Positions 24,371-31,691 of a stretch of DNA of 31,691 nt are shown one piece after another (position 1 is the first letter of the stretch; each line of letters starts with the position of its first letter). The notes beneath the pieces were generated by a model. It was not told the DNA's origin. It made no database searches and was given only the letters and a program-made list of their open reading frames with translations. Position numbers and translations under genes: made by a program. The stretch is from JBKBMT01 sp046295655 (GTDB lineage: Bacteria > Pseudomonadota > Alphaproteobacteria > Rhodobacterales > Rhodobacteraceae): positions 1 through 31,691 of the forward strand of contig JBKBMT010000036.1 in the NCBI GenBank assembly GCA_046295655.1, in the 5' to 3' direction.

Positions 24371-25999
24371 ATGGACGCACTGCGGCTTGGGCCCTCGGGC
24401 CATGTCGATACCTTCACCCGGGACAACCTGCCGCCGGCCGGGGAATGGCCCGACCTGTTGCTCGGCGGCTTTGATTATCCGGACTGGCTGAATGTCGGGG
24501 TCGAACTGACCGACCGGATGGTGGAACGCGGCTTCGGCGACCACACCGCTCTGATCGGCAATGGACGGCTCAGGACCTACAAGGAACTGTCCGACTGGAC
24601 GAACCGCATTGCTCACGCGCTGGTCGAGGACTACGGGGTGAAGCCGGGCAACCGGGTGCTGATCCGGTCGGCCAACAACCCTGCGATGGTGGCCTGCTGG
24701 CTGGCCGCGACAAAGGCAGGGGCGGTCGTCATCAACACGATGCCGATGCTGCGGGCGGGGGAACTGGCCAAGATCGTGGACAAGGCCGAGGTCGCGCTGG
24801 CGCTGTGCGACACCCGGCTGATGGAGGAACTTGTCGATTGCGCGAAATCCTCGCGCTTCCTGCGGACGGTGGTGGGTTTCGACGGCACCGCAAACCACGA
24901 TGCCGAACTGGACCGGGCCGCGCTGCGCAAGTCGGTCCGGTTCGAGCCGGTGCGCACCGGTCGGGATGATGTGGCATTGCTCGGCTTCACCTCGGGCACG
25001 ACCGGCGAGCCCAAGGCCACGATGCATTTCCACCGGGACATCCTGATCATCGCCGACGGCTACGCCAGGGAGGTTCTTCACGTCCACCCGGACGATGTGT
25101 TCGTCGGCTCGCCCCCTCTGGCCTTCACATTCGGTCTCGGCGGGCTGGCGGTCTTTCCGCTGCGCTTCGGGGCGGCGGCCTGCCTGCTGGAGAATGCCTC
25201 GCCTCCGAACCTGGTCGAGATCATCCAGCAGTATCGCGCAACGGTCTGCTTCACCGCGCCGACGGCCTATCGGGTGATGCTGAAGGCGATGGAGGACGGG
25301 GCGGACCTGTCGAGCCTGCGCGCCGCGGTCAGCGCGGGCGAAACGCTTCCCGCGCCGGTTTACGAGGAATGGATCGCCCGCACCGGCAAGCCGATGCTGG
25401 ACGGGATCGGCGCGACCGAAATGCTGCATATCTTCATCTCGAACCGGTTCGACGACCATCGCCCCGCCTGCACCGGCAAGCCGGTGACCGGCTACGAGGC
25501 GAAGATCGTGGACGAGATGGGCCGGGATCTGCCAAGGGGCGAGGTCGGGCGGCTGGCCGTGCGTGGACCGACCGGCTGTCGGTACATGGCCGACCGGCGG
25601 CAGCGGGACTACGTGCAGAACGGCTGGAACGTCACCGGCGATGCCTTCTGGCAGGACGACGAGGGCTATTTCCACTTTGCCGCCCGGACCGACGACATGA
25701 TCGTCAGCGGCGGCTACAACATCGCCGGTCCCGAGGTCGAGGCGGCGCTGTTGAAGCATGATGCGGTGCTGGAATGTGCCGTCGTGGGCGAGCCGGACGA
25801 GGCCCGTGGCCACATCGTCGCGGCCCATGTGGTGCTCGCGCCCGGCGTGATGGGGGACGAGGACATGGTCAGGCGCTTGCAGGACTTCGTGAAGGCCACG
25901 ATCGCGCCCTACAAGTATCCGCGACGGATCGTGTTCTGCGACGCGCTGCCGAAGACCGCAACCGGCAAGATCCAGCGCTTCCGGCTTCGCGAGGGTTAG
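24371..25999 (+). CDS. AMP-forming 2-aminobenzoate/benzoate-CoA ligase
   Basis: It activates an aromatic acid with ATP and CoA, here most likely anthranilate to 2-aminobenzoyl-CoA, the substrate of the monooxygenase/reductase. The 542-residue protein has the acyl-adenylate P-loop TSGTTGEPK (207-215), the GIGATEMLH adenylate motif and GWNVTGDAFWQDDEGYF. The hinge RTDDMIVSGGYNIAGPEVE and the C-terminal KTATGKIQR with catalytic Lys533 complete the core. MFHFHRDI-type benzoate-CoA-ligase character is seen in TMHFHRDILIIADGY. ATG 24371 follows AGGGGGAA. It is the last gene of the operon and its TAG overlaps the TAA of the converging L,D-transpeptidase gene. Substrate is inferred from context. Confidence 0.92.
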   Translation: MDALRLGPSGHVDTFTRDNLPPAGEWPDLLLGGFDYPDWLNVGVELTDRMVERGFGDHTALIGNGRLRTYKELSDWTNRIAHALVEDYGVKPGNRVLIRSANNPAMVACWLAATKAGAVVINTMPMLRAGELAKIVDKAEVALALCDTRLMEELVDCAKSSRFLRTVVGFDGTANHDAELDRAALRKSVRFEPVRTGRDDVALLGFTSGTTGEPKATMHFHRDILIIADGYAREVLHVHPDDVFVGSPPLAFTFGLGGLAVFPLRFGAAACLLENASPPNLVEIIQQYRATVCFTAPTAYRVMLKAMEDGADLSSLRAAVSAGETLPAPVYEEWIARTGKPMLDGIGATEMLHIFISNRFDDHRPACTGKPVTGYEAKIVDEMGRDLPRGEVGRLAVRGPTGCRYMADRRQRDYVQNGWNVTGDAFWQDDEGYFHFAARTDDMIVSGGYNIAGPEVEAALLKHDAVLECAVVGEPDEARGHIVAAHVVLAPGVMGDEDMVRRLQDFVKATIAPYKYPRRIVFCDALPKTATGKIQRFRLREG

Positions 26000-26508
26000 C
26001 GCTGGCGTTCCGGCACGATCAGTCGCGTCTCGTGCCGGATGCGGGGGGCGATCCAGTGCAGGGCGCGGCGGGGCAGGGCGATGCAGCCCGCCGTGGGCTG
26101 GCCCGGCCCCCGCCACTGGTGCACGAAGATCGCGGAGCCGCGCCCCCGTTCGGCGCGCGGCCAGTTCCAGTCGGTCAGGATCACGAGATCATACAGTGGA
26201 TCGGCGCGGCGCAACCGTTCGTGGCCGCGGGGATGGGGCCTGCGAACCATAAGGTTGTAATCCGCGTCGGCCGGATCGTCCGACCACAGGTCTCCCGGCC
26301 CGATCGGCAGGGCCCAGTCCGACGGCCGCGCGATCCGGTCGGCGCGATACAGCATCCCGACCAGTCGATGCACTCCGGCGGGCGTCTTTCCGTCGCCCTC
26401 GCGCTTCTTCCCGGCCGCGACGATGCCCCCACGACCCAGGGTGCAGGGCCAGACCCGCCCCATGAACCGCAACCCCCGTGGCGTGACAACCAGATCGGCG
26501 GCGTTCAC
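25996..26508 (-). CDS. L,D-transpeptidase (YkuD) domain protein
   Basis: A 170-residue protein with the YkuD catalytic signature: His130 in IFVHQW and Cys142 in TAGCIAL. GDGKTPAGVHRL is the usual N-terminal sheet motif. Such enzymes cross-link peptidoglycan or attach proteins to it in the periplasm. No signal peptide or membrane helix is visible at the N-terminus, which is odd but seen in related short alphaproteobacterial members. Start is GTG 26508, in GTGA overlap with the stop of the decayed RTX gene upstream, and no good ribosome site is present. The stop overlaps that of the CoA ligase on the other strand. Confidence 0.85.
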   Translation of the reverse strand: MNAADLVVTPRGLRFMGRVWPCTLGRGGIVAAGKKREGDGKTPAGVHRLVGMLYRADRIARPSDWALPIGPGDLWSDDPADADYNLMVRRPHPRGHERLRRADPLYDLVILTDWNWPRAERGRGSAIFVHQWRGPGQPTAGCIALPRRALHWIAPRIRHETRLIVPERQR

Positions 26509-27636
26509 GGGATCAGGTCCGCCTCGGCGATGACGCGGCCTCCGGTCAGATCGACGCTGAAATCCGAGGCGCGGTTGCCGGTGAGGTCGGTGTAGAGCCG
26601 GCCGATTCCGGCGTCACGGCGCAGCTGTCCGGCAAACCCGGTGCAACTGGAAGCGAAGGTCAGCCCGGCGAAGAGGCCCGAAAGGTCGATCCGGTCCACC
26701 CCGGGGTGGAAGTTGCGGATCAGGTCGCGGGCTGTGCACGGCGGCGGCGAAGCCGAACACGTCGGCGCCGCTGCCGCCCGACATCTTGTCCTTGCCCGCG
26801 CCGCCGTCCGCCCTGTCCTCCCCCGAGCCACCGGAGATCGTGTCGTCGCCCGCCCCGCACGGGCGCTAATCGTCGCCGCCGCCATACAGCCAGTCGCCCC
26901 CGATGCCGCCATCCAGCGTCTCGCGCCCCGCCCCGCCCCGCAGCGGGCCGTTGCCGTCCCCCCGTACATCGCCCCCGTGACCGTTCCGCTGCGGCCGTCA
27001 CGGAGGGCGTCGCCGCCGTAGGTGAGCACCGATCCGTCCGCAATGCCTAACGATCCGGTCGATATCCGCACTGCCGAGTATACCCTGCCCGATCGTGCCG
27101 GTCATCGTTCCGGTGTTGCAGACGATCCTTGCCCCGTCCCGCCCAGGACCAGTCCGGTTCCGCCCGAGATCGTCCCCGAATTCTCGATACTGGCCGGGCC
27201 GCGGGTCTCGACGCGCAGCCCGTTCCGGGATCCGATGAGCGACCCGTGACTGATGATCGTGGCGCTGTCCGCGACGATGGCGACCGCGCGAAGTTCGCCC
27301 TGCACATGTCCCGCGTTGCACAGATGGCCCGAGGCGACGGCGTGCGGCGATCCGATCGCATTCGAACCAGCGTCATGATCGGACCGCTCTCGGCGACAGC
27401 GATCGGCTTCGCGCCTATCCCGGTCAGGGAGATCGCGCCCGGTTCATGCCCGATCGCGGTTGCCGGAAGATCGAGCCGGCGACCGTCAGGAAGGAGGTGC
27501 CCGTGTCGCTGTTCATCGCGACGGCCGATGGCCCGTCCGCGACGTTGCGCTGCCCTGTCGGGCTGACATAGCCGCTTTCGCCGGCCCCCGGGGTGCGGCT
27601 GAGGGTCGAAACCCCAGTAACGATCATGCCGGGCAT
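26505..27636 (-). pseudogene. Decayed RTX-type calcium-binding protein gene
   Basis: Protein similarity continues across at least six changes of reading frame. Pieces in order are: MPGMIVTGVSTLSR and GQRNVADGPSAVAM (27636 to about 27465); GAISLTGIGAKPIAVAESG; VAIVADSATIISHG and ENSGTISGGTGLVLGG; NTGTMTGTIGQGILGSADID; DGSVLTYGGDALRDG. Then come RTX nonapeptide-like repeats GGAGRETLDGGIGGDWLYGG, interrupted by an in-frame TAG at 26866-26868, and DDTISGGSGEDRADGGAG. The last piece, IRNFHPGVDRIDLSGLFAG to ADLIP, is the usual RTX C-terminal cap. Intact homologues are secreted through type I exporters using C-terminal signals. Other genes here are intact, so sequencing error alone is unlikely. The N-terminus is imprecise. 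Confidence 0.85.
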
Positions 27637-27744
27637 GGCGCTGGTCTCTGCGAAAAGCGTTCCACAGGATATCGCGGCACGGTCATCGCGGCTGACGGCA
27701 GACCCCGGGGCGAGGGCTTGCGATCCGTGTCCTGTCCGCCGCGA

Positions 27745-28839
27745 TCAGAACAGATGCCCCGATTTCGCCGCCTTGACATCCAGGTAGGCCGCGTTCTCGG
27801 CCGTCCGGCCGACCCGCAGCGGCACCCTTTCGGCAACCGTCAGCCCCTGGGCCTGCATCATGGCGATCTTGGCGGGGTTGTTCGTCATCAGCCGCACGGC
27901 CGAAAAGCCCATCCGCCGCAGGATCGCCGCGCCGATGCGGAAATCGCGCTCGTCGTCCTCGAACCCCAGCCGATGATTGGCCTCGACCGTGTCGAACCCC
28001 TGGTCCTGAAGCGCATAGGCCCGCATCTTGTTTGCCAGCCCTATGCCGCGGCCTTCCTGATTGAGATAGAGCAGCACGCCCGCCCCCTCGGCCCCCATCT
28101 GCGCGAGCGCGCCCTTCAGCTGCGCGCCGCAGTCGCACTTCAGGCTGCCCAGAACGTCCCCTGTGAAACAGGCCGAATGCAGCCGCGCCAGGACCGGCAC
28201 ATTGCGCGGTGGCTGGCCTATCTCGATGGCGTAATGTTCCACCGTGCCGTCGTCCGGGCGAAAGACATGCAGCCGCCCTGCCTCTGCCGCAGCCATCGGC
28301 AGCCGGGCTGACACCACCGGCGCCAACGGACCGGTGCGGAACAGGTCCGCTTCGGCCTCGGCCAGCGGCAGCATCGTCAGCCCCTCGGCCGCTGCAAGCG
28401 CCAAAGGTGCGGCAACCGGGGCGACCAGCACCGCCGGCAGAAGCTGGGCCGATTTGGCCAGCGCCAGCGCGGCGCGATGCAGGTCCGCAGGCCCCTCGCG
28501 CAGGCTGGTGAAGGGCCCCTTCATCGGCACCCGCAGATCGTCGGCCGGATCGGCAACGGCCTTCAGCCAGTCCGGCCCGGCATCCGCGGGCAGCAGGATC
28601 CGCGCCAGGTCGCCGTCATAGGCCCGGGCCTTCAGCGTCTCGGCCCGCCGCGCGGTGATCGCGAGCACGACCGGGCCCGATGCCGTGGCCCGTATCGCGG
28701 CCAGGCGGTCCGCTGACACCGTCTCAGCCGCCGCGACCAGCATGCCCTCGCCCGCACCGGTAAGCACGACCGCAAGCCCCATGCGCAAGTCGGCGCGGGC
28801 ACGGTTCAGGCGTTCCGGAAGGGTTGGCGAGAGCGGCAT
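27745..28839 (-). CDS. ribA: GTP cyclohydrolase II
   Basis: It opens GTP to 2,5-diamino-6-ribosylamino-4-pyrimidinone phosphate, the first riboflavin step. The C-terminal 200 residues hold the enzyme: LHSACFTGDVLGSLKCDCGAQ with the three zinc-binding Cys, YLNQEGRGIGLANKMRAY, and RTMTNNP-like RLMTNNPAKI. The N-terminal ~165 residues are a poorly conserved extension common in Rhodobacterales RibA. ATG 28839 gives 364 residues. Upstream in-frame codons exist (GTG near 28866, GTG at 28944) and no clear ribosome site is seen, so the start is moderately uncertain. It is divergent from cenR. Confidence 0.92.
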   Translation of the reverse strand: MPLSPTLPERLNRARADLRMGLAVVLTGAGEGMLVAAAETVSADRLAAIRATASGPVVLAITARRAETLKARAYDGDLARILLPADAGPDWLKAVADPADDLRVPMKGPFTSLREGPADLHRAALALAKSAQLLPAVLVAPVAAPLALAAAEGLTMLPLAEAEADLFRTGPLAPVVSARLPMAAAEAGRLHVFRPDDGTVEHYAIEIGQPPRNVPVLARLHSACFTGDVLGSLKCDCGAQLKGALAQMGAEGAGVLLYLNQEGRGIGLANKMRAYALQDQGFDTVEANHRLGFEDDERDFRIGAAILRRMGFSAVRLMTNNPAKIAMMQAQGLTVAERVPLRVGRTAENAAYLDVKAAKSGHLF

Positions 28840-29021
28840 GTGGTGGCCCGATCTGGGGTTGACCACAAGTAAGCCCGCGCGCCGTCCGGCACAAGCGACC
28901 CGGCGCGCTGTCACGGTTTGAAACAAAACGCCACCCTGCGACACGTCCCCGTGAGGCTGTGGTCACAAAACTTGAGCCCTTCGTCGGTCGTGCACAATTG
29001 CGTGACAAACGGAGGACGATC

Positions 29022-29705
29022 ATGGCGAACCTTAGAAAGATCCTGCTTGTCGACGACGACGACGACCTGCGCGAGGCGCTGTCGGAGCAGCTTGTCATGA
29101 CCGAGGACTTCGACGTGTTCGAAGCCGCCAACGGTCAGCAGGGAATGGACAAGGCGAAGGCCGAGCATCACGACCTCATCATCCTCGACGTGGGCCTGCC
29201 CGACACCGACGGGCGCGAGCTGTGCCGACGGATGCGCAAGCAAGGCGTGAAGTGCCCGATCATCATGCTGACCGGCCACGACACCGATGCCGATACGATC
29301 CTGGGCCTCGACAGCGGGGCCAACGACTATATCACCAAGCCGTTCAAGTTCCCCGTCCTTCTGGCCCGGATCCGCGCCCAGCTGCGCCAGCACGAACAGT
29401 CCGAGGATGCGGTGTTCCAGCTTGGCCCTTACACCTTCAAGCCGGCGATGAAGCTGCTGCTTGACGAGAAGGAGCGGAAGATACGCCTGACCGAGAAGGA
29501 AACCAACATCCTGAAATACCTCTACCGCGCGGGAACCGTCGTGGCACGCGATGTGTTGCTGCATGAGGTCTGGGGCTACAACGCCGGCGTCACGACCCAC
29601 ACGCTGGAGACGCACATCTACCGCCTGCGCCAGAAGATCGAGCCAGAGCCGTCGAACGCCCGGATCCTGGTGACGGAAAGCGGCGGATACAGGCTTGCCG
29701 TCTGA
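29022..29705 (+). CDS. cenR: OmpR-family response regulator CenR
   Basis: A two-component output regulator, known in Caulobacter and Rhodobacter as an essential cell-envelope regulator. The receiver domain has acidic cluster DDDDD at 11-15, phospho-acceptor Asp56 in IILDVGLPD, and MLTGHDTDADTILGLDSGANDYITKPF. The C-terminal winged-helix ends LLHEVWGYNAGVTTHTLETHIYRLRQKIEP. The IRAQLRQHEQSEDA linker and the near-identical winged-helix segment are characteristic of CenR. ATG 29022 has GGAGGA five bases upstream, giving 227 residues. An in-frame ATG at 28959 lacks a ribosome site. The sensor kinase CenK is not in the window. Confidence 0.9.
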   Translation: MANLRKILLVDDDDDLREALSEQLVMTEDFDVFEAANGQQGMDKAKAEHHDLIILDVGLPDTDGRELCRRMRKQGVKCPIIMLTGHDTDADTILGLDSGANDYITKPFKFPVLLARIRAQLRQHEQSEDAVFQLGPYTFKPAMKLLLDEKERKIRLTEKETNILKYLYRAGTVVARDVLLHEVWGYNAGVTTHTLETHIYRLRQKIEPEPSNARILVTESGGYRLAV

Positions 29706-29789
29706 CGTCATATTGTTGCCGGATTCAGGCTATAGGCGTTAACTGCAGGATAAGTGTTTCCGATTGCAATCCCCTGGCCGCGTCGGGGT

Positions 29790-29844
29790 CATGACGCGGC
29801 ATCCTCCCTGTTGGACTGGCCCGGGCTTCGCCCGGGCCTTTTTT
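29790..29844 (+). ncRNA. Putative small RNA unit 1 with intrinsic terminator
   Basis: A conserved block GCGGCATCCTCCCTGTTGGA (29796-29815) is followed directly by a perfect terminator: GGCCCGGGC (29818-29826), loop TTC, GCCCGGGCC (29830-29838), then six T (29839-29844). The same block and architecture recur about 95 bases downstream. The 5' end is unknown; it could also be the 3' end of the cenR transcript. CTCCCT is complementary to a Shine-Dalgarno-like AGGGAG. Confidence 0.5.
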
Positions 29845-29892
29845 GTCAGTTGATCTCGGTCAATGTGACAGTCGCCGCGTCGTGGCAGCAAG

Positions 29893-29941
29893 GCGGCACT
29901 CCCTGTTGGACCTGGCCCCGGCATCGTGCCGGGGCTTTCTT
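29893..29941 (+). ncRNA. Putative small RNA unit 2 with terminator, related to unit 1
   Basis: GCGGCACTCCCTGTTGGACC (29893-29912) matches the unit 1 block, sharing the 13 bases CTCCCTGTTGGAC. A hairpin GCCCCGGCA (29915-29923), loop TCG, TGCCGGGGC (29927-29935), then TTTCTTCTT follows. No open reading frame of interest lies within. Its promoter is not evident. Confidence 0.5.
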
Positions 29942-29995
29942 CTTGAGCAGCCTGCGGCCCGCGCCTATGGTCCGCCGACCTGCCGGAGCCCGCCG

Positions 29996-30784
29996 ATGCC
30001 CTTCACGATCAGCACCTGGAACATCAACTCCGTCCGTTTGCGCGAGCCTCTGGTCGCACGCTTCCTTGCGGAGGAGGCCCCCGACATCCTGTGCCTGCAG
30101 GAGATCAAGACACCGGTCGAACACATGCCGCTCGACGGTTTCCGGGCGCTTGGCTACGCTCATGTCATTGCCCGCGGACAGAAGGGGTACAACGGCGTCG
30201 CGATCCTGTCGAAGCTGCCGATCATGGAGGCGGGGTCGGAGGACCATGCAGCACTTGGCCATGCGCGCCATATCGCCGGCCGGCTGGAAAATGGCGTGGT
30301 CATCCACAACTACTATGTTCCGGCAGGCGGCGACGTTCCCGACCGCGACGCAAATCCGAAGTTCGGGCAGAAGCTGGACTATCTCACCGCGATGCGCGAC
30401 GGCTTTCACGCATCGCGGCCGCGGCGGTCGATCCTGGTCGGCGATCTGAACATCGCCCCGCGCGAGGACGACGTCTGGAACCACAAGGCGCTTCTCAAGA
30501 TCGTCAGCCATACGCCGGTAGAGGTCGAACACCTGGGCGCGGTGCAGGATGCCGGCCGATGGGTGGACGTGACGCGCAAGGACATCCCCGAGGGGCGGCT
30601 CTATTCCTGGTGGTCCTACCGCAGCCCGGACTGGGATGCCGCGGACAAGGGTCGGAGGCTGGATCACATCTGGGCAACGCCCGACATCGCCGGTGCCGCC
30701 CACGGAAGCCGCATCCTGCGGGCCGCGCGCGGCTGGGAGCAGCCCAGCGACCACGCGCCGGTGATCGCCCGCTTCGATCTCTGA
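29996..30784 (+). CDS. xth: Exodeoxyribonuclease III
   Basis: An AP endonuclease and 3'-5' exonuclease of base-excision repair. Visible motifs are ISTWNINSVRLR at the start, ILCLQEIKTP with the metal-binding Glu, YNGVAILSK, VIHNYYVPAGG, LVGDLNIAPREDDVWN with catalytic Asp and Asn, the SWWSYRSPDWDAADKGRRLDHIW segment, and SDHAPVIARFDL with the terminal catalytic His. ATG 29996 gives 262 residues, and CCGGAG lies 7 bases upstream. It follows the two small-RNA-like units on the same strand and probably has its own promoter in or beside them. Confidence 0.95.
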   Translation: MPFTISTWNINSVRLREPLVARFLAEEAPDILCLQEIKTPVEHMPLDGFRALGYAHVIARGQKGYNGVAILSKLPIMEAGSEDHAALGHARHIAGRLENGVVIHNYYVPAGGDVPDRDANPKFGQKLDYLTAMRDGFHASRPRRSILVGDLNIAPREDDVWNHKALLKIVSHTPVEVEHLGAVQDAGRWVDVTRKDIPEGRLYSWWSYRSPDWDAADKGRRLDHIWATPDIAGAAHGSRILRAARGWEQPSDHAPVIARFDL

Positions 30785-30839
30785 TCGTGGCGGAAGCGAC
30801 CAACGGGATCGGCGGAACGGCCCCGCCGACACCCGCAAA

Positions 30840-30868
30840 CCGGGATCCGTGAGGGCCCATGATCCCGG
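30840..30868. terminator. Hairpin between convergent xth and DUF2237 genes
   Basis: CCGGGATC (30840-30847) pairs perfectly with GATCCCGG (30861-30868) across a 13-base loop. There is no T-run. Its place between converging genes suggests a 3'-end structure. Confidence 0.35.
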
Positions 30869-30898
30869 ACGGGAGCAAGATGCGGAGCAAACCGCCGG

Positions 30899-31270
30899 TC
30901 AGCCGTCGAGCGCGTAAAGTTCCAGCACGTCGAGCGGGACCACCTCGAGCGTCCGCCGATGCGTCGCGGCCAGCCTGACCTGCGGCGCGGCACCTTCGTC
31001 ATGCGCCTGCAGGAAGCGGGCGGCGCACAGGCACCAGCGATCGCCGGGCTTCAATCCGCCGAAGCGATATTCGGGCCGCGGTGTGGAAAGATCGTTGCCG
31101 AGGTATTTCGACAGCGCAAGGAATTCCGCCGTCACCACCACGCAGACGGTGTGCAGGCCCCGGTCCTCGGGTCCGGTATCGCAACAGCCGTTGCGGAAGA
31201 ATCCGGTCAGCGGATGCATCGAACAGGGTTCGAGCGGGCCGCCGAGCACATTGACCGAGTCGTCCATCAT
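30899..31270 (-). CDS. DUF2237 family protein
   Basis: A 123-residue soluble protein of unknown function. NVLGGPLEPCSMHPLTGFFRNGCCD, TGPEDRGLHTVCVVVT, then YLGNDLSTPRPEYRFGGLKPGDRWCLCAARF form the almost complete DUF2237 core with its conserved cysteines, followed by ATHRRTLEVVPLDVLELYAL. ATG 31270 has GGAGGT five bases upstream. It converges with xth. Confidence 0.92.
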   Translation of the reverse strand: MMDDSVNVLGGPLEPCSMHPLTGFFRNGCCDTGPEDRGLHTVCVVVTAEFLALSKYLGNDLSTPRPEYRFGGLKPGDRWCLCAARFLQAHDEGAAPQVRLAATHRRTLEVVPLDVLELYALDG

Positions 31271-31631
31271 CGGGCACCTCCGCCCCGCATCCTAATGCCG
31301 TTCGCGGCGAAGTCGAATCCGCCAGTCGGCCGGCGCAGGGTCGCCTGTCGATCCGGCGGCCGCGGGAACCGGCCCTGCTCGCCGGCACGACCTTGCCGCC
31401 GCGCGGTGGCGTGACCGTCCGCTCGGGCAGACGCGTCCGCAAGGACGCGGCGAAACACTGCCCCATGACGGTATGGCAGACCGGCATCAGGTGGCCGCCG
31501 GGGGGACAGCCCGGTGTCCGGCCCGCCGATGCCCTGTCAGGCCAGCCGCCGCGACATGACGGCCGGGCCCGGAGCCGCGCAATGCCCGGCCTGTTCGTGC
31601 AGGACGGCAACTCCGGCAGCCGGATGCGGTG
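31271..31631. other. Stretch without a recognisable gene
   Basis: About 360 bases. Open frames on the minus strand here give Arg/Pro/Gly-rich products without domains and look like high-GC chance frames. I see no RNA gene, strong terminator or repeat. It must include the promoter for the DUF2237 gene. Confidence 0.5.
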
Positions 31632-31691
31632 TTACCGGAACCGGTCCAGAAGGCGTTGCATCGGCGATCGGGTATCGGTTTCGGTCTCTGC
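31632..31691 (-). CDS. Possible C-terminal end of a gene entering from the right
   Basis: Read on the minus strand from the window edge, a frame gives 19 residues (AETETDTRSPMQRLLDRFR) and TAA at 31632-31634. The composition resembles a protein C-terminus, but the piece is far too short for assignment, and other frames are also open. Confidence 0.25.
   Translation of the reverse strand, partial: AETETDTRSPMQRLLDRFR

Noticed and set aside
26505..27636. Programmed frameshifting in the RTX gene
   Set aside because: Six shifts in both directions plus an in-frame TAG are far beyond known programmed frameshifting; decay or sequence error is the better explanation.
1..31691. CRISPR array, insertion sequence, prophage or integrase
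   Set aside because: I saw no regularly spaced direct repeats, transposase or phage genes in any part of the window.

Overview
The window looks like the chromosome of a high-GC alphaproteobacterium of the Rhodobacterales (Rhodobacteraceae/Paracoccaceae type). The evidence is a CenR-type response regulator, a DUF2794 protein, a protein with a C-terminal PLPA sorting signal of the VPLPA-CTERM kind, a kdsD-kdsA-kdsB operon, and strong G/C bias at third codon positions. The sequence is a scaffold rather than one contig: it has a 10-N gap at 22157-22166. Directly beside the gap is a short antisense piece of eukaryote-type large-subunit rRNA that runs into a G14-A-C16 homopolymer. That points to a misassembly or a co-assembled host or alga, not to bacterial gene content.

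Layout from left to right. (1) 1-770: the 3' end of ribose-phosphate pyrophosphokinase, then tRNA-Trp(CCA). (2) 1073-7340: a type I secretion ABC exporter and HlyD-type adaptor (overlapping ATGA), a spacer with two hairpins, a family 2 glycosyltransferase, and a convergent NodT-type outer-membrane lipoprotein. (3) 7810-8797: a secreted protein with a VPLPA-CTERM-like tail and a strong terminator, then a small membrane protein. (4) 8802-11934, minus strand: kdsB, kdsA and kdsD (Kdo synthesis for LPS), preceded by an Lrp/AsnC regulator that is divergent from alanine dehydrogenase (12072-13190). (5) 13236-17722: mscL, a glutathione S-transferase, a DUF2794 protein, a GMC oxidoreductase and an HI0933-family flavoprotein. 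(6) 17786-25999: a compact operon for aerobic breakdown of 2-aminobenzoate (anthranilate) through its CoA thioester. It contains a bifunctional flavin monooxygenase/reductase, an SDR, a MarR regulator, an enoyl-CoA hydratase, an acyl-CoA dehydrogenase, a hot-dog thioesterase, a RidA protein and the CoA ligase. A perfect 16-bp palindrome upstream is a good candidate MarR operator. (7) 25996-28839, minus strand: a cytoplasmic-looking L,D-transpeptidase, a clearly decayed RTX calcium-binding gene (six frame changes and an in-frame stop), and ribA. (8) 29022-31270: cenR, two tandem related small-RNA-like units each ending in a hairpin, exonuclease III (xth), and a DUF2237 protein. The last ~420 bases hold nothing I can recognise beyond a possible C-terminal stub.

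The most coherent system is the anthranilyl-CoA operon. Ligase, dearomatising monooxygenase/reductase and beta-oxidation-type enzymes form one pathway, and RidA plausibly deaminates the enamine that the second enzyme produces. The chemistry is known from Azoarcus/Aromatoleum evansii, so it is not a new pathway. The RidA role, the operator and the regulator arrangement are inferences that can be tested. The least explained sequence is the pair of repeated terminator-ended units between cenR and xth.
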